In this document: positions 1-5,004 of the stretch, piece after piece | How the letters are laid out: every line of letters starts with the position of its first letter | Numbering within the stretch: position 1 is the first letter of the stretch | Assembly: GCA_937907435.1 (NCBI GenBank) | Contig: CALCIA010000162.1 | Location: 1 to 5,091, forward strand | Source: an uncultured Actinomycetes bacterium | GTDB taxonomy: Bacteria; Actinomycetota; Thermoleophilia; Solirubrobacterales; 70-9 | Direction of reading: 5' to 3' | DNA length: 5,091 nt | Made by a program: the position numbers and the translations under genes | Notes under the pieces: model-generated | Databases searched by the model: none | Told to the model about the DNA's origin: nothing | Seen by the model: only the letters and a program-made list of their open reading frames with translations

Positions 1-46
1 CCCCTCTCGCCACGGCCACAGCCTGCCCGGGCCGTGGCGAGAGGGG
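1..46 (-). terminator. Strong hairpin downstream of the oxidoreductase gene, possible terminator
   Basis: Bases 1-17 are perfectly complementary to bases 30-46, giving a 17-bp GC-rich stem with a 12-nt loop. It lies about 60 bp past the stop of the minus-strand oxidoreductase gene, where a transcription end would be expected. No U-tract can be seen, because the sequence after the hairpin on the minus strand is outside the window. It could equally end a plus- or minus-strand gene to the left, or be a dispersed palindromic repeat. Confidence 0.5.
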
Positions 47-108
47 CGGGTCCTAACCGGGCGACAGCTTGCGGGGCCACAACCCTTCCGGGCGCCGGCC
101 CGCACCCC

Positions 109-1029
109 TCAGGGCACCAGGACGATCTTGCCGAGCGTGTGACGGGCTTCGAGCTGTTCGAAGGCCTCGCGCACTTCGTCCAGCGGGTAGGTCGCGGCGA
201 TCGGGACTTCGATCTTGCCGGTGGCGACCAGTTCGGCCATCTCGCCGAGGATCTCGGGGGAGCTGGCGTCGCTGGAGCCTTCGGTCTTCGCGCCGATCTC
301 TTCCGCGCGTTCCCAGGAGATGATCGTCTCGATCTTGTCCGGGGGGACGTCGAGCTCGAGTGCCAGGTCGATGTATTCGGGGCCGTAGAGGTCGATGAAG
401 GCGTCGATGCCGTCGGGCGTCGCCTCGAGGATCCGTTGGAGGACGCCCTCTCCGTGGGCGACCGGGATGACGCCCTTCTCGCGCAGCCAGTCGTGGTGGT
501 CGGCGGAGGCGAGGCCGACCACGTTCGCGCCGTTGACCTTGAGGAGCTGGACGGTGAGCGCGCCGACCCCGCCCGCGGCGGCGGAGACGACGACGGTGTC
601 GCCCTCGGCGATGTCGACCGCGCGCACGGCGGCGAAGGCGGTGACGCCGACCACGTAGAGCGCGCCTGCCTCGGGCCAGCCGAGGTCGGCCGGCTTGCGG
701 ATCAGCTGGTCGGCCGGGACCACGACCTCCTCGGCCTGGCTCGAGCGCTCCCAGCTCCAGCCGAGCACCTCGTCGCCGGGCGCGAAGCCCTCGACGTCGA
801 TGCCGACCTCCTTGACCACGCCGGCCAGGTCCGAGCCCTGGCCGGAGGGGAAGGTCGCGGGCCATTTCTCCGCCAGCAGGCCTTTGCGGATCGAGGTCTC
901 GCCGGGGTTGATCCCGGCCGCCTTCACCGCGACCAGCACGTCTTCGTTGCCGAGCTCCTTCAGCTCGACCTCGCGCACCGTGAGCACGTCGAGGCCGCCG
1001 TACTCGTCGAATTGGACCGCGCGGGGCAC
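109..1029 (-). CDS. NADP-dependent oxidoreductase, zinc-free MDR (quinone oxidoreductase-like)
   Basis: This 306-residue protein belongs to the medium-chain dehydrogenase/reductase superfamily, in the cytosolic NAD(P)H:quinone or enone reductase branch. The N-terminal GroES-like domain (about residues 1-115) carries AGINPGE (38-44) and GSDLAGVVKEVG (65-76). The Rossmann domain follows, with the dinucleotide-binding turn AAGGVG at 151-156 after VVVSA. The end, HTLGKIVLVP, matches the usual family C-terminus. I see no cysteine in the protein, so the catalytic and structural zinc ligands of alcohol dehydrogenases are absent, which points to the zinc-free quinone reductase type. The length is slightly short for the family (about 310-330). 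The start is GTG at 1029; the protein begins in the usual family way (PRAVQFDEYGG). No strong Shine-Dalgarno precedes it. It lies 10 nt after the lipoprotein stop on the same strand, so co-transcription is likely. The substrate cannot be read from sequence. Confidence 0.93.
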   Translation of the reverse strand: MPRAVQFDEYGGLDVLTVREVELKELGNEDVLVAVKAAGINPGETSIRKGLLAEKWPATFPSGQGSDLAGVVKEVGIDVEGFAPGDEVLGWSWERSSQAEEVVVPADQLIRKPADLGWPEAGALYVVGVTAFAAVRAVDIAEGDTVVVSAAAGGVGALTVQLLKVNGANVVGLASADHHDWLREKGVIPVAHGEGVLQRILEATPDGIDAFIDLYGPEYIDLALELDVPPDKIETIISWERAEEIGAKTEGSSDASSPEILGEMAELVATGKIEVPIAATYPLDEVREAFEQLEARHTLGKIVLVP

Positions 1030-1039
1030 GAGCGAAGTT

Positions 1040-1681
1040 TTACCCCATGGCGGTGAGCTTGAATCCCGCGCGGGCGAGGACGGCGGCTTCGTTCCGCAGC
1101 TCGCGGTTCGACTTGCCGTCGACCGAGATCGTCACCGTCAGCCAGCGGTTGCCGCGCACGGCGAGCAGCGAGCGCAGGTTGGGGATCCAGCTCGCGCTGG
1201 AGTTGTAGGCGGCCTTTTCGCCGACGTGGGGCACGGGGTGGGGGACGCCGCCCTGGTCTTCGTAGTTGAACTGAACGGTCTCCTCGATCCGGTTGTGGTA
1301 GCGGCGATTGGCGGCGAAGCCGCTGTCGAGGTAGACGTTGACCGAGGTGCCCGGGCCGTCGAGCCGGCAGCGGGAGAGCGGCGGCCTGGGCGTCGAGCGG
1401 TGCGACAGCTTCGTGCCGAGGCGTTCTTCGGCGAGCTTCCGCAAAGCGACGCAATCGGAGGCCGAGATGTGAGCGTTCGACGCGGCTTCCGTCGTCGGGT
1501 TTTCGCCTTTGATCCCGCGCGACTGCACCGGTTCCTGGACGGCATGCCGTCCCTCACCCCTGGACGTCGTGCCGGCCGTGGTCGCCGCACCGCCGGTCGC
1601 CCCGGAGCCGCCGCCGCAGCCGATGGTGACGACACACGCCACAAGTCCCACGCAAGCCGCGCAGATCCGCACCCAACCCAT
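1040..1681 (-). CDS. Putative secreted lipoprotein of unknown function
   Basis: This 213-residue protein has a short basic start (MGWVR), a hydrophobic stretch to about residue 20, and a lipobox-like T-I-G-C ending at Cys22. A glycine/alanine/threonine-rich linker (about 23-40) follows, the usual layout of an actinobacterial lipoprotein anchored to the outer face of the membrane. The globular part (about 70-213) has two cysteines, Cys77 and Cys105, that could form a disulfide. Its VGEKAAY segment (153-159) and the strand pattern with LTVTISV (181-187) loosely recall DUF3558-like actinobacterial lipoproteins; this resemblance is weak and no function is claimed. The start is ATG at 1681, directly before the signal sequence; the only purine-rich stretch upstream (GGCGGGGG) is rather distant. 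It is the first gene of a probable two-gene minus-strand unit with the oxidoreductase, and is divergent from the glycerate kinase. Confidence 0.75.
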   Translation of the reverse strand: MGWVRICAACVGLVACVVTIGCGGGSGATGGAATTAGTTSRGEGRHAVQEPVQSRGIKGENPTTEAASNAHISASDCVALRKLAEERLGTKLSHRSTPRPPLSRCRLDGPGTSVNVYLDSGFAANRRYHNRIEETVQFNYEDQGGVPHPVPHVGEKAAYNSSASWIPNLRSLLAVRGNRWLTVTISVDGKSNRELRNEAAVLARAGFKLTAMG

Positions 1682-1810
1682 ACGCCAGTTGTACCCCCGC
1701 CGTGCCCTGAGAATGCGGAATGATCCAACCCGTGATCCGCGATCTGGACGTCGAGGTCATCTTCGTGGCAAGGGACGCCGGCGACCTCCTCGCCACCCCG
1801 GCGGTGCCCG
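1682..1810. promoter_or_regulatory. Divergent intergenic region (lipoprotein unit / glycerate kinase)
   Basis: This gap of about 130 bp separates the minus-strand lipoprotein start from the plus-strand kinase start, so promoters for both directions must lie here or inside the short ORF described separately. No clear -35/-10 pair or palindromic operator is visible on either strand. Placement is inferred from gene orientation only. Confidence 0.4.
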
Positions 1811-1821
1811 TTGGCTCCTGA
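1720..1821 (+). CDS. Possible 33-aa leader ORF overlapping the kinase start
   Basis: An ATG at 1720 opens a 33-codon frame (MIQPVIRDLDVEVIFVARD... ending VPVGS) that stops at TGA 1819-1821, so it overlaps the TTG start of the kinase (1811) by 11 nt in a different frame. Nearly all its codons end in G or C, like the real genes here, and the peptide is ordinary in composition. That is weak evidence, because the whole region is GC-rich. No good Shine-Dalgarno precedes it. It could be a leader peptide that couples translation to the kinase, a gene remnant, or chance. I do not recognise the sequence. Confidence 0.25.
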   Translation: MIQPVIRDLDVEVIFVARDAGDLLATPAVPVGS

Positions 1822-3241
1822 GCCGACCAGGCCCGCGGCAGGCGCGGCGTCGCTCCCGGCGCCGCGCTTCCGCAACCTCGACGCTCTGGCGGCCCACGGC
1901 CAGGGGGACCTGCGGCGGCTCGCGCTCGAGGTCGCCGAGGCGGGGCTCTCCGCCTGTGACGCCGGCCACGCGGCGCTCGACGCGGTCGCCCTCACCGACG
2001 ATGGCATCCGGGTCGGCGCGCGGGAGTTCCCCCTCGCCGAGGGCTCGCGCGTCGTCCTGGTCGGCGCCGGCAAGGCGACCTTCGCGGTCGCGACCGCCCT
2101 GGAGGCGCGGCTCGGCGAGCGCATCGACGCCGGCCTGATCGCCGTCCGCCACGACCCGGAGGCGGTCCCGCTCGGAATCGAGGTCGAGATCGCCGACCAC
2201 CCGCTGCCGAGCGAGCGCAGCGCCGCCGTCGCCGCGCGCCTGCTGGCGATGGTCGAGCCGCTCGGCCCCGAGGACCTCGTCCTGGCCTGCTTCACCGGCG
2301 GCAGCTCGGCGCTCGCCAGCCTGCCGCCCGCCGGCGTCTCGGTCGCCGACAAGCGCGCCCTGCACGAGCTGCTGCTCGCCTCGGGGATGCCGATCGCCGC
2401 CACCAACACGGTCCGCAAGCACGTCTCCCGGATCAAGGGCGGGCGGCTCGCCGCCGCCGCGGCGCCCGCGCGGGTGGTCAACCTGGCCATCTCCGACGTC
2501 GCCGGGGACGTCCTCGACGTGCTCACCGACCCGAGCGTCCAGGACACCACGACCGCCGCCGACGCCCGGGCCGTGCTCGACGACTACGGGCTCTGGGAGC
2601 AGGTGCCGGAGTCGGTGCGCGCGCACCTGCGGAGCGCCGCCGCCGAATCGCCGCTGCTCGACCCGGCGCTGGTCCACACCGAGCTCCTGGTCACCGGCCA
2701 CGGCGCCTGCGAGGCGATGATCGCCGCCGCGGCGACGGCGGGCACGCCGGCGGTGCAGCTCTCGACCAGCCTCGAGGGCGAGGCGCGCGAGCTCGGCCGG
2801 CTGGTCGCCAACCTGGCCCGCGGCAGCGCCACCGAAGGCGCCCCCTTCGCGCCGCCGGTGGTGCTGGTCGGCTGCGGCGGCGAGGCCGGGGTGACGCTCG
2901 GCCCCGGCGCCGCCTTCGGCACCGGCGGTCCCAACCAGGACGCGGCGATCGCCGCCGCGCTGGAGCTGGAGGGCGCCCCGGTGGCGGCGGTGCTGATCGA
3001 CACCGACGGCTCCGACGGCGGCACCGAGTGGGCCGGCGCGGTCGCCGACGGGACCACCGTGGCGCGCGCCCGGGAGCTCGGGCTCGACCTCCGCCAGGCA
3101 CTTTTCTCGCACCGCTCGGCCGAGCCCCTGGCGGCGCTCGGCGACCTGGTCGACACCGGCGCGACCGGGACCAACGTCAACGATCTGATCGTGCTCGCGG
3201 TCGGAAAGGCGCAGGCCGGGACAGGCGCTCGTCCAGCGTGA
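1811..3241 (+). CDS. Glycerate 2-kinase, GckA/TtuD (DUF4147-MOFRL) family
   Basis: This 476-residue cytosolic enzyme is predicted to use ATP to phosphorylate D-glycerate to 2-phosphoglycerate, feeding lower glycolysis. The N-terminal DUF4147 domain spans roughly residues 20-270. It shows GAGKAT (85-90), FTGGSSAL (161-168, for the usual SGGGSAL) and VRKHVSRIKGGRLA (201-214), close to the family's RKHLS.IKGGRLA, followed by ISDVAGD (227-233). The C-terminal MOFRL domain has GCGGEAG (354-360), GGPNQD (372-377), TDGSDGGTEWAGA (398-410) and TGATGTNVNDL (449-459), matching the TGPTGTNVNDL hallmark. Family consensus SGPT..D is replaced by TDPSVQD (239-245), and GGRNQE by GGPNQD, so this is a divergent member. 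It is somewhat longer than characterised members (about 420-450). TTG at 1811 is the only usual start in frame downstream of the stop at 1733; the Shine-Dalgarno is weak. The stop overlaps a GTG (3238) that leads toward the ATL gene. Confidence 0.92.
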   Translation: MAPEPTRPAAGAASLPAPRFRNLDALAAHGQGDLRRLALEVAEAGLSACDAGHAALDAVALTDDGIRVGAREFPLAEGSRVVLVGAGKATFAVATALEARLGERIDAGLIAVRHDPEAVPLGIEVEIADHPLPSERSAAVAARLLAMVEPLGPEDLVLACFTGGSSALASLPPAGVSVADKRALHELLLASGMPIAATNTVRKHVSRIKGGRLAAAAAPARVVNLAISDVAGDVLDVLTDPSVQDTTTAADARAVLDDYGLWEQVPESVRAHLRSAAAESPLLDPALVHTELLVTGHGACEAMIAAAATAGTPAVQLSTSLEGEARELGRLVANLARGSATEGAPFAPPVVLVGCGGEAGVTLGPGAAFGTGGPNQDAAIAAALELEGAPVAAVLIDTDGSDGGTEWAGAVADGTTVARARELGLDLRQALFSHRSAEPLAALGDLVDTGATGTNVNDLIVLAVGKAQAGTGARPA

Positions 3242-3266
3242 GCGGCTCCCCGCGGCACCGCGCTAA

Positions 3267-3557
3267 AACTCCCTCATCGCCGACGAGCGCCACCAAGCGA
3301 TCATCAACGCGATCCGGGAGATCCCGGAGGGCTTCGTGCGCACCTACGGCGACGTCTCGCCCGGCGCGCCCCGACTGAGCGCCCGCCTCCTCTCCACCGA
3401 GCAGGTCCCCGCCGACCTCCCCTGGTGGCGCGTCGTCCGCGCCGACGGCACCCTGGCGGTGGGGGAGGAGCAGCGCCGACGCCTCTGGGCCGAGGGCGTC
3501 CCCTTCAAAGGCGACCGCGTCGACCTCGACCTCGCCCGCATCCCCCACGAGCCCTGA
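3267..3557 (+). CDS. Alkyltransferase-like (ATL) MGMT-family protein; start unresolved, possible frameshift
   Basis: The frame from 3267 to the stop at 3555-3557 encodes a single MGMT DNA-binding domain. A helix (ERHQAIINAIREIPEG) and RTYGDVSPGAPR are followed by LPWWRVVRADGTL, with EGVPFKGDRVDL near the end. The first Trp of PWWRVV (bases 3423-3425) sits where O6-methylguanine methyltransferases have the acceptor Cys of PCHRVV. By family knowledge the protein should therefore bind O6-alkylguanine in DNA without repairing it, flagging it for nucleotide excision repair. The frame is closed upstream by TAA at 3264-3266, and no ATG, GTG, TTG or CTG occurs before GTG 3336. That GTG would cut off the conserved first helix and leave 73 aa. 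A GTG at 3238 overlaps the kinase stop (GTGA) but is in another frame; it would join this frame by one -1 shift at the AAAA run 3265-3268. The options are translation from 3336, a rare start such as ATC 3276, a frameshift, a one-base deletion or a sequencing error. Confidence 0.8.
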   Translation, partial: NSLIADERHQAIINAIREIPEGFVRTYGDVSPGAPRLSARLLSTEQVPADLPWWRVVRADGTLAVGEEQRRRLWAEGVPFKGDRVDLDLARIPHEP

Positions 3558-3569
3558 GACTCACGCCAG

Positions 3570-3640
3570 AGCGGCGGACGGGAGTCGAACCCGCGTCATC
3601 AGCTTGGAAGGCTGAGGCTCTACCATTGAGCTACCGCCGC
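3570..3640 (-). tRNA. tRNA-Gly (anticodon UCC)
   Basis: On the minus strand a full cloverleaf folds. The acceptor stem is GCGGCGG/CCGCCGC and the D stem GCTC/GAGC. The anticodon stem TCAGC/GCTGA holds loop CTTCCAA (anticodon TCC), and the T stem GCGGG/CCCGT closes the TTCGACT loop with one G-U pair. The discriminator base is U (base 3570), as in bacterial tRNA-Gly. The 3' CCA is not encoded. The gene is convergent with the ATL gene, whose stop is only 12 bp from the tRNA 3' end. Confidence 0.96.
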
Positions 3641-3651
3641 GCGCAGGGAGG

Positions 3652-3681
3652 AGCGTACCCACCGGCGCCCCGATCCGTCAG
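3652..3681 (-). promoter_or_regulatory. Possible promoter of tRNA-Gly
   Basis: Reading the minus strand, CTGACG (3681-3676) is followed after 18 nt by TACGCT (3657-3652), a TANNNT -10 type hexamer lying 11 nt before the mature tRNA 5' end. Position and spacing fit a tRNA promoter, but the -35 match to TTGACA is only partial. Confidence 0.3.
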
Positions 3682-3698
3682 AATGACGAAGCACTCCT

Positions 3699-3772
3699 CG
3701 GGGAGTGGCGCAGTCTGGTAGCGCACTCGGCTGGGGGCCGAGCGGTCGCAGGTTCAAATCCTGTCTCCCCGA
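3699..3772 (+). tRNA. tRNA-Pro (anticodon GGG)
   Basis: The plus strand folds into a full cloverleaf. The acceptor stem is CGGGGAG/CTCCCCG and the D stem GCGC/GCGC. The anticodon stem CTCGG/CCGAG holds loop CTGGGGG (anticodon GGG), and the T stem GCAGG/CCTGT closes the TTCAAAT loop. The discriminator is A (3772), and no CCA is encoded. It is divergent from tRNA-Gly with 58 bp between them, so the two promoters must share that gap. Confidence 0.96.
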
Positions 3773-3829
3773 TATCGATCGCCGGCCATCCTCCTGCCGG
3801 CGCGGACGCTTCGCGGCTGAAGCGCCGTC

Positions 3830-3869
3830 GCGGGTCCGGGTGACCATCGCCGGGTCACATCGGACCCGC
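3830..3869. terminator. Composite hairpin between convergent tRNA-Pro and barrel-fold gene
   Basis: GCGGGTCCG (3830-3838) pairs with CGGACCCGC (3861-3869). Inside, after a small internal loop (G opposite AT), GTGACC (3840-3845) pairs with GGTCAC (3853-3858) around a 7-nt loop. This gives a 15-bp interrupted stem in the gap between two convergent genes, where a two-way terminator is expected. No T-run follows on either strand, so intrinsic termination would be atypical. Confidence 0.45.
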
Positions 3870-3905
3870 TCAGGCCGGCCGGCCCTCGCGGTTTCCGGCC
3901 GCCCG

Positions 3906-4181
3906 TCAGCGCTTGACGATGTTGTGGATCTCCAGGATCTCCGGCTCGCCGGGGTCGATGCCGACCTCGGCAAGGACGGGCATCAGTTGTTCCCCGAATG
4001 CTTCGAGCTGTTGCCGAGAATCCCAGATCTCGCTGACTCGGAGGCTTCCATCGGTGCCGAAGCAGACGTGGTAGTCGAGTCCGTCGGGAGGGAATTTGCC
4101 GGCCGATTCGAGCTTGCTGACGGACTCGTCGTACTGGGCGGCCGTCAGGGCAGAGGGGGCAAAGCGAATAAGGACGCTCAT
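3906..4181 (-). CDS. Small antibiotic-biosynthesis-monooxygenase-like protein (dimeric alpha-beta barrel)
   Basis: This 91-residue cytosolic protein has the size and pattern of the ABM/dimeric alpha-beta barrel superfamily. A first strand (SVLIRFAPS, 2-10) is followed by a helix (AAQYDESVSKLESAG, 14-28) and a GLDYHVCFG strand (34-42). After SLRVSEIWDS (46-55) comes a long helix (RQQLEAFGEQLMPVLAEVG, 56-74) and a last strand (EILEIHNIVKR, 81-91). The strand ending in E-I-W-D-S followed by a helix is typical of the fold. No catalytic residue can be assigned, so an actual monooxygenase activity is uncertain. Family members also act in haem, stress or dimer-only roles. The start is ATG at 4181, supported by an excellent Shine-Dalgarno. 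It is downstream of the secreted-protein ORF, whose stop overlaps this ATG, but a palindrome and a -10-like element between them suggest it may have its own promoter. Confidence 0.85.
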   Translation of the reverse strand: MSVLIRFAPSALTAAQYDESVSKLESAGKFPPDGLDYHVCFGTDGSLRVSEIWDSRQQLEAFGEQLMPVLAEVGIDPGEPEILEIHNIVKR

Positions 4182-4543
4182 CGAGCTCCTCCTTCTTTGG
4201 GTTTGCCCACCCTATCCCCCGAGTCGCGACTCGGCCAGTGGTCGGAGAGTTGAAGACGCGGGGCCACGCGGTGACGCGGGACGTCGGCGGCGACGATCAC
4301 GTTGGCCCCGGCGCGCACCTTCGAGAAAGGCCCCGTGTACCCCCTGCCGCGCAGGCTCACCTCGAGCTTGCGCAGCTTCGGCGCCGTGTGGAGGACGACG
4401 GTGACCCGCTTGCCGGTGACGAGCTGATCCGGCCGGGGCTTGGCTACTTCGAGAGCCGGGGATGCGGCCGATGCGGCCGGGGCAAGAAGGACGGCGACGA
4501 CGACCGCCGCGAGCGCTGCCGAGCCCAGGCGCATGGCAACCAT
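4178..4543 (-). CDS. Small putative secreted protein, possibly a truncated beta-domain protein
   Basis: This 121-residue ORF starts with a clear signal peptide: Arg5, a hydrophobic core (about 9-21), and an A-S-A signal peptidase I site after residue 26. The mature part (27 to about 95) reads as alternating strands, with DQLVTGKRVTVVLHTAPKLR (39-58) and EVSLRGRGYTGPF (61-73). It recalls the N-terminal beta-sandwich seen in larger extracellular actinobacterial proteins; the family is not firmly recognised. The last 25 residues are charged, low in hydrophobics, and cross the palindrome and Shine-Dalgarno of the next gene, so they may be read-through of a broken frame. The stop overlaps the next ATG as ATGA, which would allow translational coupling. 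ATG 4543 or ATG 4534 could be the start; neither has a strong Shine-Dalgarno. Confidence 0.6.
   Translation of the reverse strand: MVAMRLGSAALAAVVVAVLLAPAASAASPALEVAKPRPDQLVTGKRVTVVLHTAPKLRKLEVSLRGRGYTGPFSKVRAGANVIVAADVPRHRVAPRLQLSDHWPSRDSGDRVGKPKEGGAR
4188..4196 (-). promoter_or_regulatory. Strong ribosome binding site of the barrel-fold gene
   Basis: AGAAGGAGG on the minus strand ends 6 nt before the ATG at 4181. It is the best Shine-Dalgarno attached to a gene fully inside the window and fixes the start of the 91-aa protein. Confidence 0.85.
4209..4234 (-). promoter_or_regulatory. 16-bp perfect palindrome next to a -10-like hexamer, possible operator/promoter
   Basis: CCGAGTCGCGACTCGG (4219-4234) is a perfect palindrome. 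Five bases closer to the barrel-fold gene on the minus strand lies TAGGGT (4214-4209), a TANNNT -10-like hexamer about 28 nt before the ATG. The palindrome would then cover the -35/spacer part of the promoter, a usual place for a dimeric repressor operator. No clear -35 hexamer is seen. The same bases are also inside the C-terminal end of the 121-aa secreted-protein ORF. Confidence 0.4.
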
Positions 4544-4681
4544 CGCCGAGAGCTTTTGGCATTGGAAAGGATTCTCGACCCGGTTTTCGGACTAGAAGAT
4601 CGGTCTTGCGTGGACCGGCGCAATGTCCGGGGAGTCCGAAGAAGTCGCGATCGCCTTCACTTGTCGACCGCGAGCGTCGCC

Positions 4682-4767
4682 GGGGATGGCGGGGGCAGGG
4701 GGTTCCGGGTGGGGGCGGGGTTCGTGGGGCGGGCGGGCGGGCGGGCGGGGGTCCGGGGGGCGGGTGG
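4682..4767 (+). repeat. G-rich tract with CGGG tandem repeat (G-quadruplex potential)
   Basis: The plus strand has many runs of three to six Gs. The core is five CGGG units in a row (4730-4749), preceded by GGGG and followed by more Gs, so at least six G-runs are separated by single cytosines. This meets the usual G-quadruplex pattern on the plus strand. Confidence 0.75.
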
Positions 4768-4779
4768 TCGTCCGAGATG

Positions 4780-4837
4780 GTCCTGGGCTCCTCATGGGGG
4801 TCCTGGCAGGCTGTGACCCTCATGAGGAGCCCAGGAC
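4780..4837. repeat. Long inverted repeat (23-bp stem, 12-nt loop)
   Basis: GTCCTGGGCTCCTCATG (4780-4796) is perfectly complementary to 4821-4837. The pairing continues inward, GGGGTC (4797-4802) with GACCCT (4815-4820), with one G-U pair, leaving a 12-nt loop (4803-4814). The stem could be a factor-independent terminator without a U-tract, a palindromic dispersed repeat, or a structured RNA. Confidence 0.8.
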
Positions 4838-4894
4838 GTGAGGGGTGCGTGGGAGAGGCGTCACAGGGACGTTGCGAAGTCGGACTTACGTGAC

Positions 4895-4930
4895 GATCGG
4901 GTCGGGGAGTCTCCACACCTCGGCCCGATC
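4895..4930 (+). repeat. GC-rich stem-loop
   Basis: GATCGGGTCGGGG (4895-4907) can pair with CCTCGGCCCGATC (4918-4930) as a 13-bp RNA stem with two G-U pairs and a 10-nt loop. The G-U pairs favour folding as plus-strand RNA. It could be part of a 5' leader of the gene beginning at the right edge. Confidence 0.45.
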
Positions 4931-5004
4931 CGTGACGAAGATGCCGGGAACGTCACACTTTCCGGCCCTAGAGGCCCATTCAGGCCAGAATCGAGGGGCG
5001 GGGA

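Noticed and set aside
34..1056. Long plus-strand open frame opposite the oxidoreductase
   Set aside because: Antisense shadow of a clearly recognised MDR gene; composition follows from GC-rich codons on the other strand.
1138..2550. 470-codon minus-strand open frame across the lipoprotein and kinase
   Set aside because: It spans the divergent intergenic gap and two recognised genes, and its Ser/Arg/Ala-rich translation has no family features.
1757..3112. 451-codon minus-strand open frame opposite the kinase
   Set aside because: Antisense shadow of the glycerate kinase, rich in Gly/Arg/Ala/Asp, with no recognisable motif.
3425..3973. Plus- and minus-strand ORFs running through the two tRNA genes
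   Set aside because: Peptides such as RRTGVEPASSAWKAEALP and GRQDLNLRPLGPQPSALP are well-known false translations of tRNA genes found in many databases.
3705..4253. 182-codon plus-strand frame starting in tRNA-Pro
   Set aside because: It begins inside the tRNA and runs antisense to the barrel-fold gene, which has a strong ribosome binding site on the other strand.
4212..4916. Open frames on both strands across the G-rich tract and long inverted repeat
   Set aside because: Low-complexity Pro/Arg/Gly translations caused by the G-runs; no start with a ribosome binding site and no domain.
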